DNA of 64,000 bases from Draconibacterium sp041393215 (GCA_041393215.1 JAWKKP010000008.1:1-64000), one strand, 5' to 3'. Counted from the stretch's first letter, positions 45,065 through 54,959 are shown. Notes: generated from the sequence alone by a model not told the origin. Made by a program: numbers and translations.

Positions 45065-45796
45065 ATGAATCTGGTGATTGATATTGGCAATACCCGAACC
45101 AAATTTTCTGTTTTTAACAGGGGGGAAGTTTTAATTACGGTTCCTGTTGATGAATTTCGCCCTGAACATGTTGAGGTTTTGAAAAACGAACATCCGGATT
45201 TAAAAAAGGTTATACTTTCGGCCGTTAAAGATTATTCACCTGATTTAAAAGAGGTGCTGAAAAATGAATTTGACAGATTCATTGAATTGAATGCAGACAC
45301 CCCTCTTCCGGTAGAGAATTGTTATGCATCCAAAGAAACGCTTGGAAAAGACAGAATTGCAGCAATCGTAGGAGCTTTCGATTTGTATCCTGAAACAAAT
45401 GTTCTGGTAATCGATGCAGGAACTGCGATAACGTATGATATAATGAATAACAAAGGACAATACCTCGGAGGCAATATTTCTCCTGGAATTGACATGAGAT
45501 TTAAAGCATTGAACCAGTTTACCGGAAAATTACCATTGGTACACCATCAAGAATTTGAGAAATTGTATGGTACAACCACAGAAGAAGCAATATTAGCCGG
45601 AGTACAGCACGGAGTTGTTTTTGAAGTAGATAGGGCAATAGACGCTTTTAAGGAATTTTATAAAAATTTAAAAGTTATTATTACCGGTGGCAATGCCGAT
45701 TTCTTTGATAAGAAATTAAAAAACTCTTTCTTTGTAAACTTTAATTTAATACCCTTGGGTTTAAACCGTATATTGGAATATAATGGGGAGATTTAG
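45065..45796 (+). CDS. coaX: type III pantothenate kinase
   Basis: 243-residue ASKHA-fold kinase for the first step of coenzyme A synthesis. The phosphate loop is LVIDIGNTRTKFSVF at the N-terminus; LGKDRIAAIVGA and VIDAGTAITYDIMN carry the pantothenate and metal contacts; GGNISPGIDMRFKAL and the ITGGNADFF adenosine region follow. It starts one base after nadC, and its 3' end overlaps the next gene by 14 bases. Confidence 0.95.
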   Translation: MNLVIDIGNTRTKFSVFNRGEVLITVPVDEFRPEHVEVLKNEHPDLKKVILSAVKDYSPDLKEVLKNEFDRFIELNADTPLPVENCYASKETLGKDRIAAIVGAFDLYPETNVLVIDAGTAITYDIMNNKGQYLGGNISPGIDMRFKALNQFTGKLPLVHHQEFEKLYGTTTEEAILAGVQHGVVFEVDRAIDAFKEFYKNLKVIITGGNADFFDKKLKNSFFVNFNLIPLGLNRILEYNGEI

Positions 45797-47066
45797 CAGA
45801 GTAGTTTTATTGATCGGGATAATAGTGTTCCCGACTTTTGTGTTCGCCCAGTTTAATAATAATACATCATCACCATATTCAAGATATGGTTTGGGCGATC
45901 TTCATTCATACAGCTTTGGTCGTTCAGTTGCAATGGGTGGCGCTACTATTGGTAGTCGCTACAACAAACAAATAAATCTGGGCAATCCGGCGTCTTATTC
46001 CTCCATTGACTCACTCGGGTTTATGTTTGATTTTGGAATGAACGCGAGTAGAACAAAATCTAAAAATGATCTTGGAAGTTCATCTCAAAACGATGTTAAT
46101 TTTGAGTACTTCGCGATGAATTTTAGAGTATCCAATCGTTCCGGGGCAGTTTTAGGACTTGTTCCGTTTTCTGATGTAGGATATAATGTAGTAATTGAAG
46201 AAGAAGTTGCTAATACGGGAACAGTAGAAACCGATTATTATGGAACCGGAACCATTTCAAAGGCTTTTTTAGGATTTGCCTATGAACCTTTCAAGTTTCT
46301 TTCAATAGGGGCAAACCTTAATTATACTTTCGGAATGTTAAACCGAAACTCAGAAGTTTATTTTCTCGATGGTTCAGGGTATTATCAGATTCAACAGTAT
46401 AAAAATCTGAGATTAAGTGACTTTAGTGTTGATTTTGGGATTCAGGCAACTATACCGATTAAAGCTAATCAAAAATTAATTTTGGGTGCTGTTTTTGAAA
46501 ATAATCCTACTTATAACGCCCGGTTTTCGGATATAACACAGAAAAACCTTGTAGTTGGAAGCAGTGTCGATCAGGATACATTATATTCCGTTGAAGAAGG
46601 GGAGAAAGGAATTATCGAAATCCCGGTATCTTATGGCTTTGGTATTTCGTATGTAAAAGACAACAAATGGGAAATTAATGCGGATTTTTATCATCAGGCA
46701 TGGGGCGATGCGAAATTTTTTGGAGAGAAGAGTGCATTTTTAACAGATTTGAATAAATTTGCGGTTGGCGCCGAGTGGATACCTGATAAATTCTCGATTC
46801 GGAGCTACGTTCGGAGAGTGGCGTATCGGTTGGGAGCTAATTATGAACAAACGTATTTGATCTTCGATGGTCACCATATTAACAAAATTGGCATAAGTTT
46901 TGGAGTTGGGTTACCAATATATCGTTCAAACTCAACAATTAATGTTGCTGCTGAATTTGGAAAAAGAGGAACAACAGATTATAATTTGCTTCTTGAAAAT
47001 TATGCAAGATTGAATGTCAGTGTTAATTTATATGACCTTTGGTTTATTAAAAGAAGATTTGATTAA
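45783..47066 (+). CDS. outer-membrane beta-barrel protein of unknown function (FadL-like)
   Basis: 427-residue exported protein. A signal peptide ends at about FVFA-Q22, followed by NNNTSSPYSRYGLGDL, an opening shared by a family of Bacteroidota outer-membrane proteins often annotated as OmpP1/FadL/TodX-like. The body is alternating aromatic and polar strands, ending in a terminal RRFD. The start overlaps the coaX stop by 14 bases, which suggests coupled translation. It is followed by a TPR protein and lptC, so an envelope role is likely, but no substrate can be named. Confidence 0.75.
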   Translation: MGRFSRVVLLIGIIVFPTFVFAQFNNNTSSPYSRYGLGDLHSYSFGRSVAMGGATIGSRYNKQINLGNPASYSSIDSLGFMFDFGMNASRTKSKNDLGSSSQNDVNFEYFAMNFRVSNRSGAVLGLVPFSDVGYNVVIEEEVANTGTVETDYYGTGTISKAFLGFAYEPFKFLSIGANLNYTFGMLNRNSEVYFLDGSGYYQIQQYKNLRLSDFSVDFGIQATIPIKANQKLILGAVFENNPTYNARFSDITQKNLVVGSSVDQDTLYSVEEGEKGIIEIPVSYGFGISYVKDNKWEINADFYHQAWGDAKFFGEKSAFLTDLNKFAVGAEWIPDKFSIRSYVRRVAYRLGANYEQTYLIFDGHHINKIGISFGVGLPIYRSNSTINVAAEFGKRGTTDYNLLLENYARLNVSVNLYDLWFIKRRFD

Positions 47067-47089
47067 TGTAAATATTAAACGAAAATAAT

Positions 47090-48736
47090 ATGAGAACTTT
47101 TTCACGCATAATGCTTTTGTTTGCCGCAATTGTTTTTTTGGCAGCTAACGGTGCTGTGGCACAAAGAGTAATACAAGGTACCGTTTATATGGATGGTGAA
47201 CCAGCTGCCGGAGTTACAGTAGAAGCACATAAAGGAAGTTCGATGTTGACCAGTTTCGATGGTAAATATAAAGTTGAAGTTGATTCAAAATCGAAATATT
47301 TAAAATTCACATTTATTGATGAATCAAAAAAACTGGATATCAATGAAACTACTCCTGAAAATGTTGATTTTGCTTTTACAGGTCAATTGCCAAGTGCAGC
47401 AGATAATGAAGTAGCTAGTGGTGATGTAGTTCTGAAAACACATGAAGAATTACTTAAGGGCCAGGATAAGGATTATATGAATGAACTTTCGCTTTATACC
47501 GAGTTTTACAAGCAAAAAGATTATAAATCAGCTATTCCGCATTGGCGAAATATTTATAATAAGTATCCAAAGTCTTCATCAAATGTTTATATCCATGGAG
47601 CAAAAATATATGAGTATCTGATTGAAGATGCAAAAACAGATGCAGAGAAGGACAAGTATTTGGATGACTACATGAAGATGTACGATAAAAAGATTAAATA
47701 TTTTGGTCAGCATGGATACAACATTGGACGAAAAGCTACTTCATGGCTGAAGTATAATCTTGTTGATTCTTTAAGGGTAACTCCGCTTGAAGGAGATGCC
47801 CGTACTAAAGTAATGAAAACCGGATATGAGTGGTTAAAACAATCCGTTGATGAACAAGGTGTTGAGGTTGAAGGTGCTATTTTAATTCAGTTCATGCAGA
47901 CAACTGTTGCTTTATTTAAATTGGGTGAACTTCCTAAAGAAGCAGTAATTGAAAATTATGATAAGATAAACGGAATTGTGAATAAAATAATAGCTGAAGG
48001 AACTGATGAATCCATTAAGAAAGACGCTAAAGACATTATTCAGCCGTTTGTTGAGAATCTTTTTGGAAAATCGGGTGCAGCTGATTGTGATGCTTTGATA
48101 AATATTTTTGCACCACAGTTCCAGGAAAAAAGCAGCGATATTGAATTTATTAAAAGCATGTTGCGCCGTTTAAGAAATGCAAAATGCGATAAAAGTGAGT
48201 TGGTTGAGCAAGCTACACTAAGGCTATACGAACTTGAACCTTCGGCTGAAGCAGCTTTTAATATGGCACATAGTTATCTTGCAAAAGGAGACATTGATAA
48301 GGCTAAGGAATTTTATCAACAGGCAATAAGTCAGGAAACTGATCCGAAATTGTTAGCTTCATATTATTATGAAAGAGGTTATTTGCGCTATGCTAAATTA
48401 AAAGATTACGTTGGTGCCCGTGAAGATGCTCGTAAGGCGCTATCGTTGGAGCCCACTTTATGTGATGCCAACATATTGATTGGCGATATTTATGTCCAGG
48501 CCAGTAGTTCCTTCGGTAGTTCTAATCTTGAGAAAGGCGCTGTTTTCTGGTTAGCCGTCGATTATTACTCCAAGGCCAGAAGCAGTGAAGATTGTGCGGT
48601 TGACGCATCTCAAAAAATTGCAGACTACAAAAAATACTATCCGAATAAGGAAGATGCTTTTATGGATGGTCTGCAGGAAGGACAAACCTATAAAGTTGAA
48701 GGTTGGATTAATGAAACTACAAAAGTTAGATTTTAA
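47090..48736 (+). CDS. exported TPR protein with carboxypeptidase-regulatory-like domain
   Basis: 548-residue secreted protein. Signal peptide about 1-25 (ending GAVAQ), then a beta-sandwich of the carboxypeptidase regulatory type (QGTVYMDGEPAAGVTVEAH with SFDGKYKVEV, about 26-90). The rest is helical with tetratricopeptide repeats; the clearest is AAFNMAHSYLAKGDIDKAKEFYQQAIS, then a second with YYERGYLRYAKLKDYVGAREDARKALSLEP. It probably works as a periplasmic scaffold in envelope assembly (inference from context). The lptC start lies inside its 3' end. Confidence 0.82.
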   Translation: MRTFSRIMLLFAAIVFLAANGAVAQRVIQGTVYMDGEPAAGVTVEAHKGSSMLTSFDGKYKVEVDSKSKYLKFTFIDESKKLDINETTPENVDFAFTGQLPSAADNEVASGDVVLKTHEELLKGQDKDYMNELSLYTEFYKQKDYKSAIPHWRNIYNKYPKSSSNVYIHGAKIYEYLIEDAKTDAEKDKYLDDYMKMYDKKIKYFGQHGYNIGRKATSWLKYNLVDSLRVTPLEGDARTKVMKTGYEWLKQSVDEQGVEVEGAILIQFMQTTVALFKLGELPKEAVIENYDKINGIVNKIIAEGTDESIKKDAKDIIQPFVENLFGKSGAADCDALINIFAPQFQEKSSDIEFIKSMLRRLRNAKCDKSELVEQATLRLYELEPSAEAAFNMAHSYLAKGDIDKAKEFYQQAISQETDPKLLASYYYERGYLRYAKLKDYVGAREDARKALSLEPTLCDANILIGDIYVQASSSFGSSNLEKGAVFWLAVDYYSKARSSEDCAVDASQKIADYKKYYPNKEDAFMDGLQEGQTYKVEGWINETTKVRF

Positions 48737-49397
48737 TATCTTTCAATTCATAAAAAATATTCGTGTTGCAGCTCTGTTTACTGGGGCTGCAATACTTTTT
48801 TTTAGTTGCGAGAAGAATAATCTCGAACAAATAAAAGCATTCACCTTAACAGATGACCTCCCGGTTGTTGAAGCCGAGAATTATGAAAGTTTAACAACAG
48901 ATTCAGGAGAAGTGCGTTTTTTCCTGAAAGCGCCAAAGTTACTTCAGTTTGATGTGGAAGGAAAAACCCATCTTGAATTTCCCGCGGGAATAGAATTGAT
49001 TAAGTATGATGCCAATCGTCAAATCATTTCCAGTATAACAGCCGATTTTGCAAAACAGTTCCCTGATGAAGATAAATGGGAGGCAAAAAATAACGTTGTC
49101 GCCACCAATGCTGCCGGTGATACGTTAAAAACTGAACATTTAATTTTTGAGCAGGATGCAGGAAAAATATACTCAGAGGAGTTTGTAAGGATTATTCGTC
49201 CTGACCAGATTATCACCGGCATCGGATTTGTTTCCGATCAGAGCATGCAAAACTGGAAGATAAAAGATCCAAAAGGAACAATATATGTTGCTGTCGAAGA
49301 AAATAATCAACCTGAGGGATCAGTTGAAAGCGTGCAGAGGGACAGTGTAAAAGAAACACCTCCGTTTAAGAGACCTTTGCAATTTGAAAATAATTGA
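48711..49397 (+). CDS. lptC: LPS export ABC transporter periplasmic protein LptC (lipoprotein form)
   Basis: 228-residue protein of the LptC family, which passes lipopolysaccharide from LptBFG to LptA. The ATG at 48711 is preferred over the longer frame starting at 48585, because it places a signal and lipobox (GAAILFFS then C33) at the usual position; it overlaps the TPR gene by 26 bases. The LptC core has strands RFFLKAPKLLQFDVEGKTHLEFPAGIEL and KIYSEEFVRIIRPDQIITGIGFVSDQSM. A lipid anchor instead of a membrane helix is common in Bacteroidota. The C-terminus has a short Pro-rich tail beyond the family core. Confidence 0.85.
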   Translation: MKLQKLDFNIFQFIKNIRVAALFTGAAILFFSCEKNNLEQIKAFTLTDDLPVVEAENYESLTTDSGEVRFFLKAPKLLQFDVEGKTHLEFPAGIELIKYDANRQIISSITADFAKQFPDEDKWEAKNNVVATNAAGDTLKTEHLIFEQDAGKIYSEEFVRIIRPDQIITGIGFVSDQSMQNWKIKDPKGTIYVAVEENNQPEGSVESVQRDSVKETPPFKRPLQFENN

Positions 49398-49403
49398 CCT
49401 GAT

Positions 49404-50669
49404 ATGAACCTGCTTCTTATTATATTAATTACCATATTGCTATCAGCATTCTTTTCCGGAATGGAAATTGCATTTGTTTCGGCCAATAAATTAAGGTTGG
49501 AGCTCGACAAACAATCAGAACCTTTTAATTCTAAAATTTTAAAGGTTGTAACAGCTAATCCAGGAAATTACATCGCCACAATGTTAGTGGGAAATAATAT
49601 TGCTTTGGTAATTTATGGTATTGCTTTTGCAGCTTTACTTGAGCCGGTTTTTGGAATGTATATTCATTCCGAATCGCTGGTATTACTTTTACAAACAGTA
49701 GTTTCAACAATCATAATTCTTGTTTTTGCAGAGTTCTTACCAAAAACATTATTTCGAGTTATCCCCAATGCATTGTTGAATATATTCTCAGTGCCACTTG
49801 CATTTTTCTTTTTTCTTTTTTACCCTGTTACCCGTTTTACTGTGGGAATTACAAATTTCATGGTGAAGCGGTTTTTTAAAGCCGATTTAACAGCAACAAA
49901 TAAAAACCTGGTTTTTAGCCGTGTTGATTTAGATGAATTTGTGAGTGAGCGCGACATTGGCCCCCTTGAGAAAAAAGAAACTGTGGAAACAGAAATTAAG
50001 CTTTTTAAGAATGCCCTCGACTTTTCAAAGGTTAAACTTCGCGAAATTATGGTTCCGCGAACTGAAATTGAAATGCTCGATGTAAATTCCACTATTTCCG
50101 AATTGCGTCAAAAATTTGTCGAAACTGGTTTCTCAAGAATTATTTTTTACGAAGAAAACGTAGATAATATTGTTGGTTATGTGCACTCCTCCGTAATCTT
50201 TCAAAATCCAGAAAGTATTAAACCTCACATTACCAATGTTTTGATCGTTCCGGAAACGATGCCTGCTAATAAGCTTCTAAGCACTTTTATTAAAGAACAT
50301 AGAAGTATTGCCATTGTGGTTGATGAATTTGGTGGTACTTCGGGCATGGTTACCAGCGAGGATATTTTAGAAGAAATTTTTGGTGAAATAGAGGATGAAC
50401 ATGACACAACTGATATCATCGAAAGAAAAATCAATGATAATGAGTATATATTTTCAGGCCGTTCTGAAATCGATTTAATTAATGAAAAGTATTTTCTGGA
50501 TTTGCCGGAAACAGAAGAATTTGAAACACTTGCAGGTTTCATTTTATATTACCATGAAAGTATTCCAAAAATTAATTCAGTAATTAAAATTGGTGCATTT
50601 CAGTTTAAAATACTAAAAGCCACCAACACAAAAATCGAGTTGGTAAAACTTACCATTACGAATGAATAA
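49404..50669 (+). CDS. CNNM/CorC (hemolysin C-type) family membrane protein
   Basis: 421-residue membrane protein with an N-terminal CNNM (DUF21) domain of about four helices (1-150, starting with LSAFFSGMEIAFVSANKLRLE). A CBS pair follows (REIMVPRTEIEMLDVNSTISELRQKF and the later SIAIVVDEFGGTSGMVTSEDILEEIFGEIEDEHD), then a C-terminal CorC_HlyC domain. The family is implicated in Mg/Co export; GldE of gliding Bacteroidota is a relative, but no gld genes are here. It begins six bases after lptC. Confidence 0.88.
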   Translation: MNLLLIILITILLSAFFSGMEIAFVSANKLRLELDKQSEPFNSKILKVVTANPGNYIATMLVGNNIALVIYGIAFAALLEPVFGMYIHSESLVLLLQTVVSTIIILVFAEFLPKTLFRVIPNALLNIFSVPLAFFFFLFYPVTRFTVGITNFMVKRFFKADLTATNKNLVFSRVDLDEFVSERDIGPLEKKETVETEIKLFKNALDFSKVKLREIMVPRTEIEMLDVNSTISELRQKFVETGFSRIIFYEENVDNIVGYVHSSVIFQNPESIKPHITNVLIVPETMPANKLLSTFIKEHRSIAIVVDEFGGTSGMVTSEDILEEIFGEIEDEHDTTDIIERKINDNEYIFSGRSEIDLINEKYFLDLPETEEFETLAGFILYYHESIPKINSVIKIGAFQFKILKATNTKIELVKLTITNE

Positions 50670-50833
50670 TTTCATTTAAACTGGTTGTTGTAAATTATTG
50701 TAATTCAGAATATTTCTGATTAAGTCTGACGGAGTTTAAAAAAAAATCAAATTTTAAGGTAAAATATTTAAAATTGTTATCTTCGTAGCCTGAAAATTTT
50801 AAATGAAATTCGCATAAAAATAACTGTAAATCA

Positions 50834-52957
50834 ATGGCAACGTTACAAAAGATTAGAACGAGAGCAGGACTGTTAGTAGCAATTGTAATTGGTATTTCAC
50901 TAGGAGCTTTCATCCTTGGAGATATGCTGCAAAGTAGTTCATCAATTTTACAAAGAAATCAAATGGAAATTGGTGAAGTAAATGGTGAATCTATTCAGTA
51001 TCCTGACTTTCAAAGGCAAGTTGAAGAATTAGGTGATATTTATAAGCAAAATGGCCAACAAAATCAGCTTGATGAAAATACGTGGGCACAAGTTCGTGAA
51101 CAAACCTGGCAAACGAACCTACGTGATGTTATTATGCAGGATGTATATGACGATTTGGGAATAGAGGTAAGTTCAGACGAATTATTCGATATGATTCAGG
51201 GAAATAATTTGCACCCGATTATTCAGCAGTTATTTAGAGACCCTAATACTGGTATGGTTGATCGGGGAGCAGTAGTTCGTTTCCTTAAAAATCTTGAAAC
51301 TGGTGTTTCTGCGGATCAACGTGCTTATTGGCTTTATATTGAAAAACAAATTGCGGAAGATCGGGCTCAAACCAAATATTCCGGTTTAGTTGGAAAAGGA
51401 TTGTATGTTACTTCTTACGATGCTAAAAATAGTTTGGAGGCAAAAGATAAATCAGTAAACTTCGATTATATCGGTTTGAATTTTAGCACCGTTGCCGATA
51501 GCCAGGTTGTTGTAACTGAAAGTGATTTGAAAACATATTTCAATAATCATAAAGAGGATTACAAACAACAGAAAACTCGTAAAATAGAATATATTACATA
51601 TCCTGTAAAACCTTCTGCCAGCGATTATAAAGATGCAGAAGGCTGGATAAATGATATTAAAAGTGATTTTGAAAATACATCAGATAATGCCCAGTTTGTA
51701 AACTCAAATTCGGATGTAAACTATGATGATACATGGTTCACAAAAGAAACACTGCCTGCAAATATCGGCACCTGGATTTATGATGAAGGCGCTGAAGTAA
51801 ATGCTGTATTGGGGCCTTATTTTGAGAATGAGAGTTATGTGTTAGCAAAAGTGAATGCTATTGAAATGATGCCGGATTCAGTAAAAGCAAGACATATTTT
51901 ATTATCTGTTAATACTCAGCAGGAGTTTGCTCCTATGCAGGCTTTAGCTGACAGTTTAAAATCTGCAATCGAAGGTGGAAGCGACTTCGCTACCTTGGCA
52001 AGAACTTTCTCAACCGACCAAGGGTCAGCAATTATGGGTGGTGACTTGGGTTGGTTTGGTCGCGGACAAATGGTAAAACCTTTTGAGGAAGCCGCATTTA
52101 ATAACAAAAAGAATGAAGTAACCGTAGTTCCAAGTCAGTTTGGTATTCACATTATTCAAACTACCGACAGGGGAAAATTAAGTAAACAGGTACAGGTTGC
52201 TTATTTGGTTCGTAAGGTTCAGCCAAGTACCAGAACTTACCAGGACACCTATGCGATTGCAAGTAAATTCGTTGGCGAAAATACCAGCGGAGATGATTTT
52301 CAGAGTGCAGTAACAGAACAAAAACTGAATAAAAGAGTAATAACTGTAGGCGAGAACGACCGTCAGATTGTTGGCCTTGAAAATGGCAGGACACTTATTC
52401 GTGCTGCATATGATTCGGAAGTTGGAGATATTATTAAAAACTCACAGGGCTCACCGATCTTTGAATTGGGAGATAACTTTGTTGTGGCAGTTTTAACTCA
52501 GGCTACGGAAGAAGGTGAAGCTGAATTGGCAGATGTGAAAGACAGAGTTGAGTTGAGCGTGGTAAAAGAAAAGAAATCTGAATACCTGATTAATAAAGCA
52601 AAAACTGCGATGGAGGGAAAAACCGATTTGCAGGTAATTGCTGCCGAACTGAATTCAACCGTGAAGAATGCCACGAATGTTAATTTTGGAACATTTAGTA
52701 TTCCCGGATTAGGTTTAGAGCCTGCAGTAATTGGAACCGTAACAACTTTGGATGTTGATAAAATTTCGGCCCCGATTGCCGGAAATAATGGTGTTTACAT
52801 TGTAAAAGTAACTTCTGTTAATAATTCAGGAAATGACGATGTAAATGCAGAACAAATGCGTATGGCCCAAACTATGAAAACAAGATCAGCATCACAGGCT
52901 TATCAGGCTCACCGAGAAGTTGCTGATGTTGTAGATAAAAGAGCAAAATTCTATTAA
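50834..52957 (+). CDS. PpiD/SurA-type periplasmic peptidylprolyl isomerase
   Basis: 707-residue inner-membrane-anchored chaperone for outer-membrane protein folding. A single membrane helix (about 12-32, LLVAIVIGISLGAFILGDML) is followed by a SurA N-terminal-like helical domain (about 45-215). The parvulin domain begins at about 352 with ARHILLSVNTQQEF and includes SDFATLARTFSTDQGSAIMGGDLGWFGRGQMVKPFEEAAF and FGIHIIQT. C-terminal helical segments follow, the usual PpiD form. A 164-base gap separates it from the CNNM gene, and a strong terminator follows. Confidence 0.9.
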   Translation: MATLQKIRTRAGLLVAIVIGISLGAFILGDMLQSSSSILQRNQMEIGEVNGESIQYPDFQRQVEELGDIYKQNGQQNQLDENTWAQVREQTWQTNLRDVIMQDVYDDLGIEVSSDELFDMIQGNNLHPIIQQLFRDPNTGMVDRGAVVRFLKNLETGVSADQRAYWLYIEKQIAEDRAQTKYSGLVGKGLYVTSYDAKNSLEAKDKSVNFDYIGLNFSTVADSQVVVTESDLKTYFNNHKEDYKQQKTRKIEYITYPVKPSASDYKDAEGWINDIKSDFENTSDNAQFVNSNSDVNYDDTWFTKETLPANIGTWIYDEGAEVNAVLGPYFENESYVLAKVNAIEMMPDSVKARHILLSVNTQQEFAPMQALADSLKSAIEGGSDFATLARTFSTDQGSAIMGGDLGWFGRGQMVKPFEEAAFNNKKNEVTVVPSQFGIHIIQTTDRGKLSKQVQVAYLVRKVQPSTRTYQDTYAIASKFVGENTSGDDFQSAVTEQKLNKRVITVGENDRQIVGLENGRTLIRAAYDSEVGDIIKNSQGSPIFELGDNFVVAVLTQATEEGEAELADVKDRVELSVVKEKKSEYLINKAKTAMEGKTDLQVIAAELNSTVKNATNVNFGTFSIPGLGLEPAVIGTVTTLDVDKISAPIAGNNGVYIVKVTSVNNSGNDDVNAEQMRMAQTMKTRSASQAYQAHREVADVVDKRAKFY

Positions 52958-52980
52958 TAGACTTAAATTTTATATAGTTC

Positions 52981-53012
52981 AGAGCCGTTCATTAATGAAT
53001 GGCTCTTTTTTT
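52981..53012 (+). terminator. rho-independent terminator of the PpiD-like gene
   Basis: AGAGCC-G-TTCA at 52981-52991 pairs with its complement ending GGCTCT at 53006 (one G-T wobble), followed by a T-run to 53012. It lies 24 bases after the stop codon. Confidence 0.85.
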
Positions 53013-53022
53013 GTGCCGAATT

Positions 53023-53289
53023 TTAGCACTTATTACGTGCGCAGGGATTGTTGGTAACAAAAAAGCCAAATACTGCTCCAACCGCTACAAATTGAAAAAT
53101 ATCTCCGGTTGGAACTGTGTTCATTGTTCCCTGATTGTTAAAATATAAATAAAGAAAACCTCCTATGGCGCCAATCAATATTCCAATCACGCTTCTTATA
53201 AATTGTTTTGATTTTATCCAACCAATAAAACCTTGTTTTTCTGGTTCAATTTCCAGCTTTTTTACTTCAATCCTATTTTTAGTATCCAT
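53023..53289 (-). CDS. small two-helix membrane protein, possibly DUF6132-like
   Basis: 88-residue protein with a charged N-terminus (1-28) and two membrane helices (about 33-50 and 65-80) separated by a short NNQGTMNTVPTGD loop. It resembles small DUF6132-type Bacteroidota proteins in GxxxGxxGGFLYxxF spacing, but lacks the Cys-rich C-x-x-G-x-C loop those carry; instead two Cys sit at the very C-terminus (PCARNKC). Function unknown. It is convergent with the PpiD gene and 92 bases after the sulfatase start region's downstream side, so probably transcribed alone. Confidence 0.55.
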   Translation of the reverse strand: MDTKNRIEVKKLEIEPEKQGFIGWIKSKQFIRSVIGILIGAIGGFLYLYFNNQGTMNTVPTGDIFQFVAVGAVFGFFVTNNPCARNKC

Positions 53290-53381
53290 AAATGCAAATA
53301 TATAGATATGTTTTAATTGGAGACTCAGTTTTGCATTTTAATGATAGTTTTGCAGTAACTTTTTCTAAAAGTTAAATGAAT

Positions 53382-54959
53382 TTATTCTGTAATATCAGAA
53401 TCATAGTCGGATTTGTTAACCCAGCCTGCCGGAATATTCTCACCTGATATGAAGCGGTTATAGTAATTACGAACAGCACCCTGGTAAGGATAATTATCAA
53501 AAATATTGCCGTTGCCTAAAATTCTGGGGTCGTTCTGCTTTGTAAGTTTTTGCTTCATTTTCGCTTGCAGCCTGTCCTTTATTTGTGAGAATTCTTTTTT
53601 GTAGGCAAGATTGTTCATACAAAAAGGATCTTTATATATGTTGTACAATTCTTCTTCTACACGTTTCCCAAAGTTCAGTTGCCAATATTCCATAATGCCT
53701 TTTTTTCGGCGGGTATCCAGAATATAGGTTTTGGTTGGGCTACCATCACAGTTTAAATATCCGGTTTCCGGATTTCCTGCAGGCCAGCGCTCTGGTTTAA
53801 AATTGTGCAGATACAAATAGTCTTCGGAAATTATTCCCCGAACCGGGTAACCTTCGTCATTCGGGCGGCCAACATCATGTCGTTCTTTTCCAACCAATAC
53901 AAAATTTCGTTCAGGATTTACGGAGCCGTTTTTTGTTGAGTAGAAAATGTCTGTGAGGCTTTTGCCTGTTAGAGGTTGCATTCCCACGTTCTCCGGATTT
54001 ATTCCGGCCAGTTCAAAATAGGTTGGAGCTAAGTCGATGAAATTCACAAAATCAGTAACCACTCGTCCAGGATTTGTAATTCCTTTGGGCCACATTATGG
54101 CGAGTGGCAGATGATTGGAATATTCATAAACCTGCCCTTTAATCCTCGGGAATGGCATTCCGTTATCGGCGGTTACAACAACAACTGTATTTTCTAATTC
54201 ACCTATATCTTCGAGCTTTTGAAGCATCTTTTGCAGATGGTTGTCAAAATATTCAATCTCAAATGCATAATCAAGGAGGTCGGTTCTTATCGTATCAACA
54301 TCGGGCCAAAAGGCAGGGATTTCATCAATCTCTTCCAGGTTCTTCCCACCTTTGTTAATTCCTGATTCGAATTCGTAAGCACGGTGGGGTTCGGTACTTC
54401 CGTACCAAAAACAGAAAGGCTTCCCCTTGGAACGTTTATTCAGAAAATCCTCAAAATTACGGGCATAATCGTTTGTGTTGATCCCACTGGTTGGCGGCTC
54501 GATTTTAAATTCATCGAACTTTGGTCCGGTAAGCTCACGTTTTGCCCCGTTTATTTCACCCGGATCTCCTGGCGCCCAACCTTTGGCAACACTTCCCACC
54601 CAATAACCGTTTTCGCCCAAAACTTCGGCATAAGTTTTAAACTTTGTTGGAAAAAGCGGAGAATGATTGCAGGCTTCTTCGAGTTGCCAGCTATTTCTCC
54701 CGGTTAAAATGCATGCTCTTGATGGGGCACATTTTGCATTGGGAGTGTAGGCTCGCGTAAATAATATGCCGTTTCTGGCAACTCTGTCGAAAGCAGGAGT
54801 TTTTACCCAATTGCAACCGTATGCGCCAAAGTGCTTCCATGAAGCGTCATCAGCAATAGCGAATAAAATATTTGGACGCTGAATTTTTTCTTCCGGAGGT
54901 TTGCACCCTGTGGTAATTAAAGTCAGCAAAAAAGCGGCCAATAAAATATATTTTTTCAT
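53382..54959 (-). CDS. sulfatase (formylglycine-dependent, lipoprotein)
   Basis: 525-residue exported sulfatase that removes sulfate from an organic substrate, probably a glycan. The lipobox ends at C19 (TTGCKPPEE). The N-terminal catalytic domain opens with RPNILFAIADD (metal-binding Asp37-Asp38), and the modification motif is C77-A-P-S-R81, of the Cys type converted to formylglycine. VVTADNGMPF with Asp-Asn is the second metal segment. The maturase anSME is not in the window. It is divergent from the aldose epimerase. Subfamily and substrate cannot be set from sequence alone. Confidence 0.92.
   Translation of the reverse strand: MKKYILLAAFLLTLITTGCKPPEEKIQRPNILFAIADDASWKHFGAYGCNWVKTPAFDRVARNGILFTRAYTPNAKCAPSRACILTGRNSWQLEEACNHSPLFPTKFKTYAEVLGENGYWVGSVAKGWAPGDPGEINGAKRELTGPKFDEFKIEPPTSGINTNDYARNFEDFLNKRSKGKPFCFWYGSTEPHRAYEFESGINKGGKNLEEIDEIPAFWPDVDTIRTDLLDYAFEIEYFDNHLQKMLQKLEDIGELENTVVVVTADNGMPFPRIKGQVYEYSNHLPLAIMWPKGITNPGRVVTDFVNFIDLAPTYFELAGINPENVGMQPLTGKSLTDIFYSTKNGSVNPERNFVLVGKERHDVGRPNDEGYPVRGIISEDYLYLHNFKPERWPAGNPETGYLNCDGSPTKTYILDTRRKKGIMEYWQLNFGKRVEEELYNIYKDPFCMNNLAYKKEFSQIKDRLQAKMKQKLTKQNDPRILGNGNIFDNYPYQGAVRNYYNRFISGENIPAGWVNKSDYDSDITE

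Noticed and set aside
50705..50719. Small hairpin TCAGAA-TAT-TTCTGA after the CNNM gene
   Set aside because: Six-base AT-rich stem without a T-run; too weak to call a terminator.
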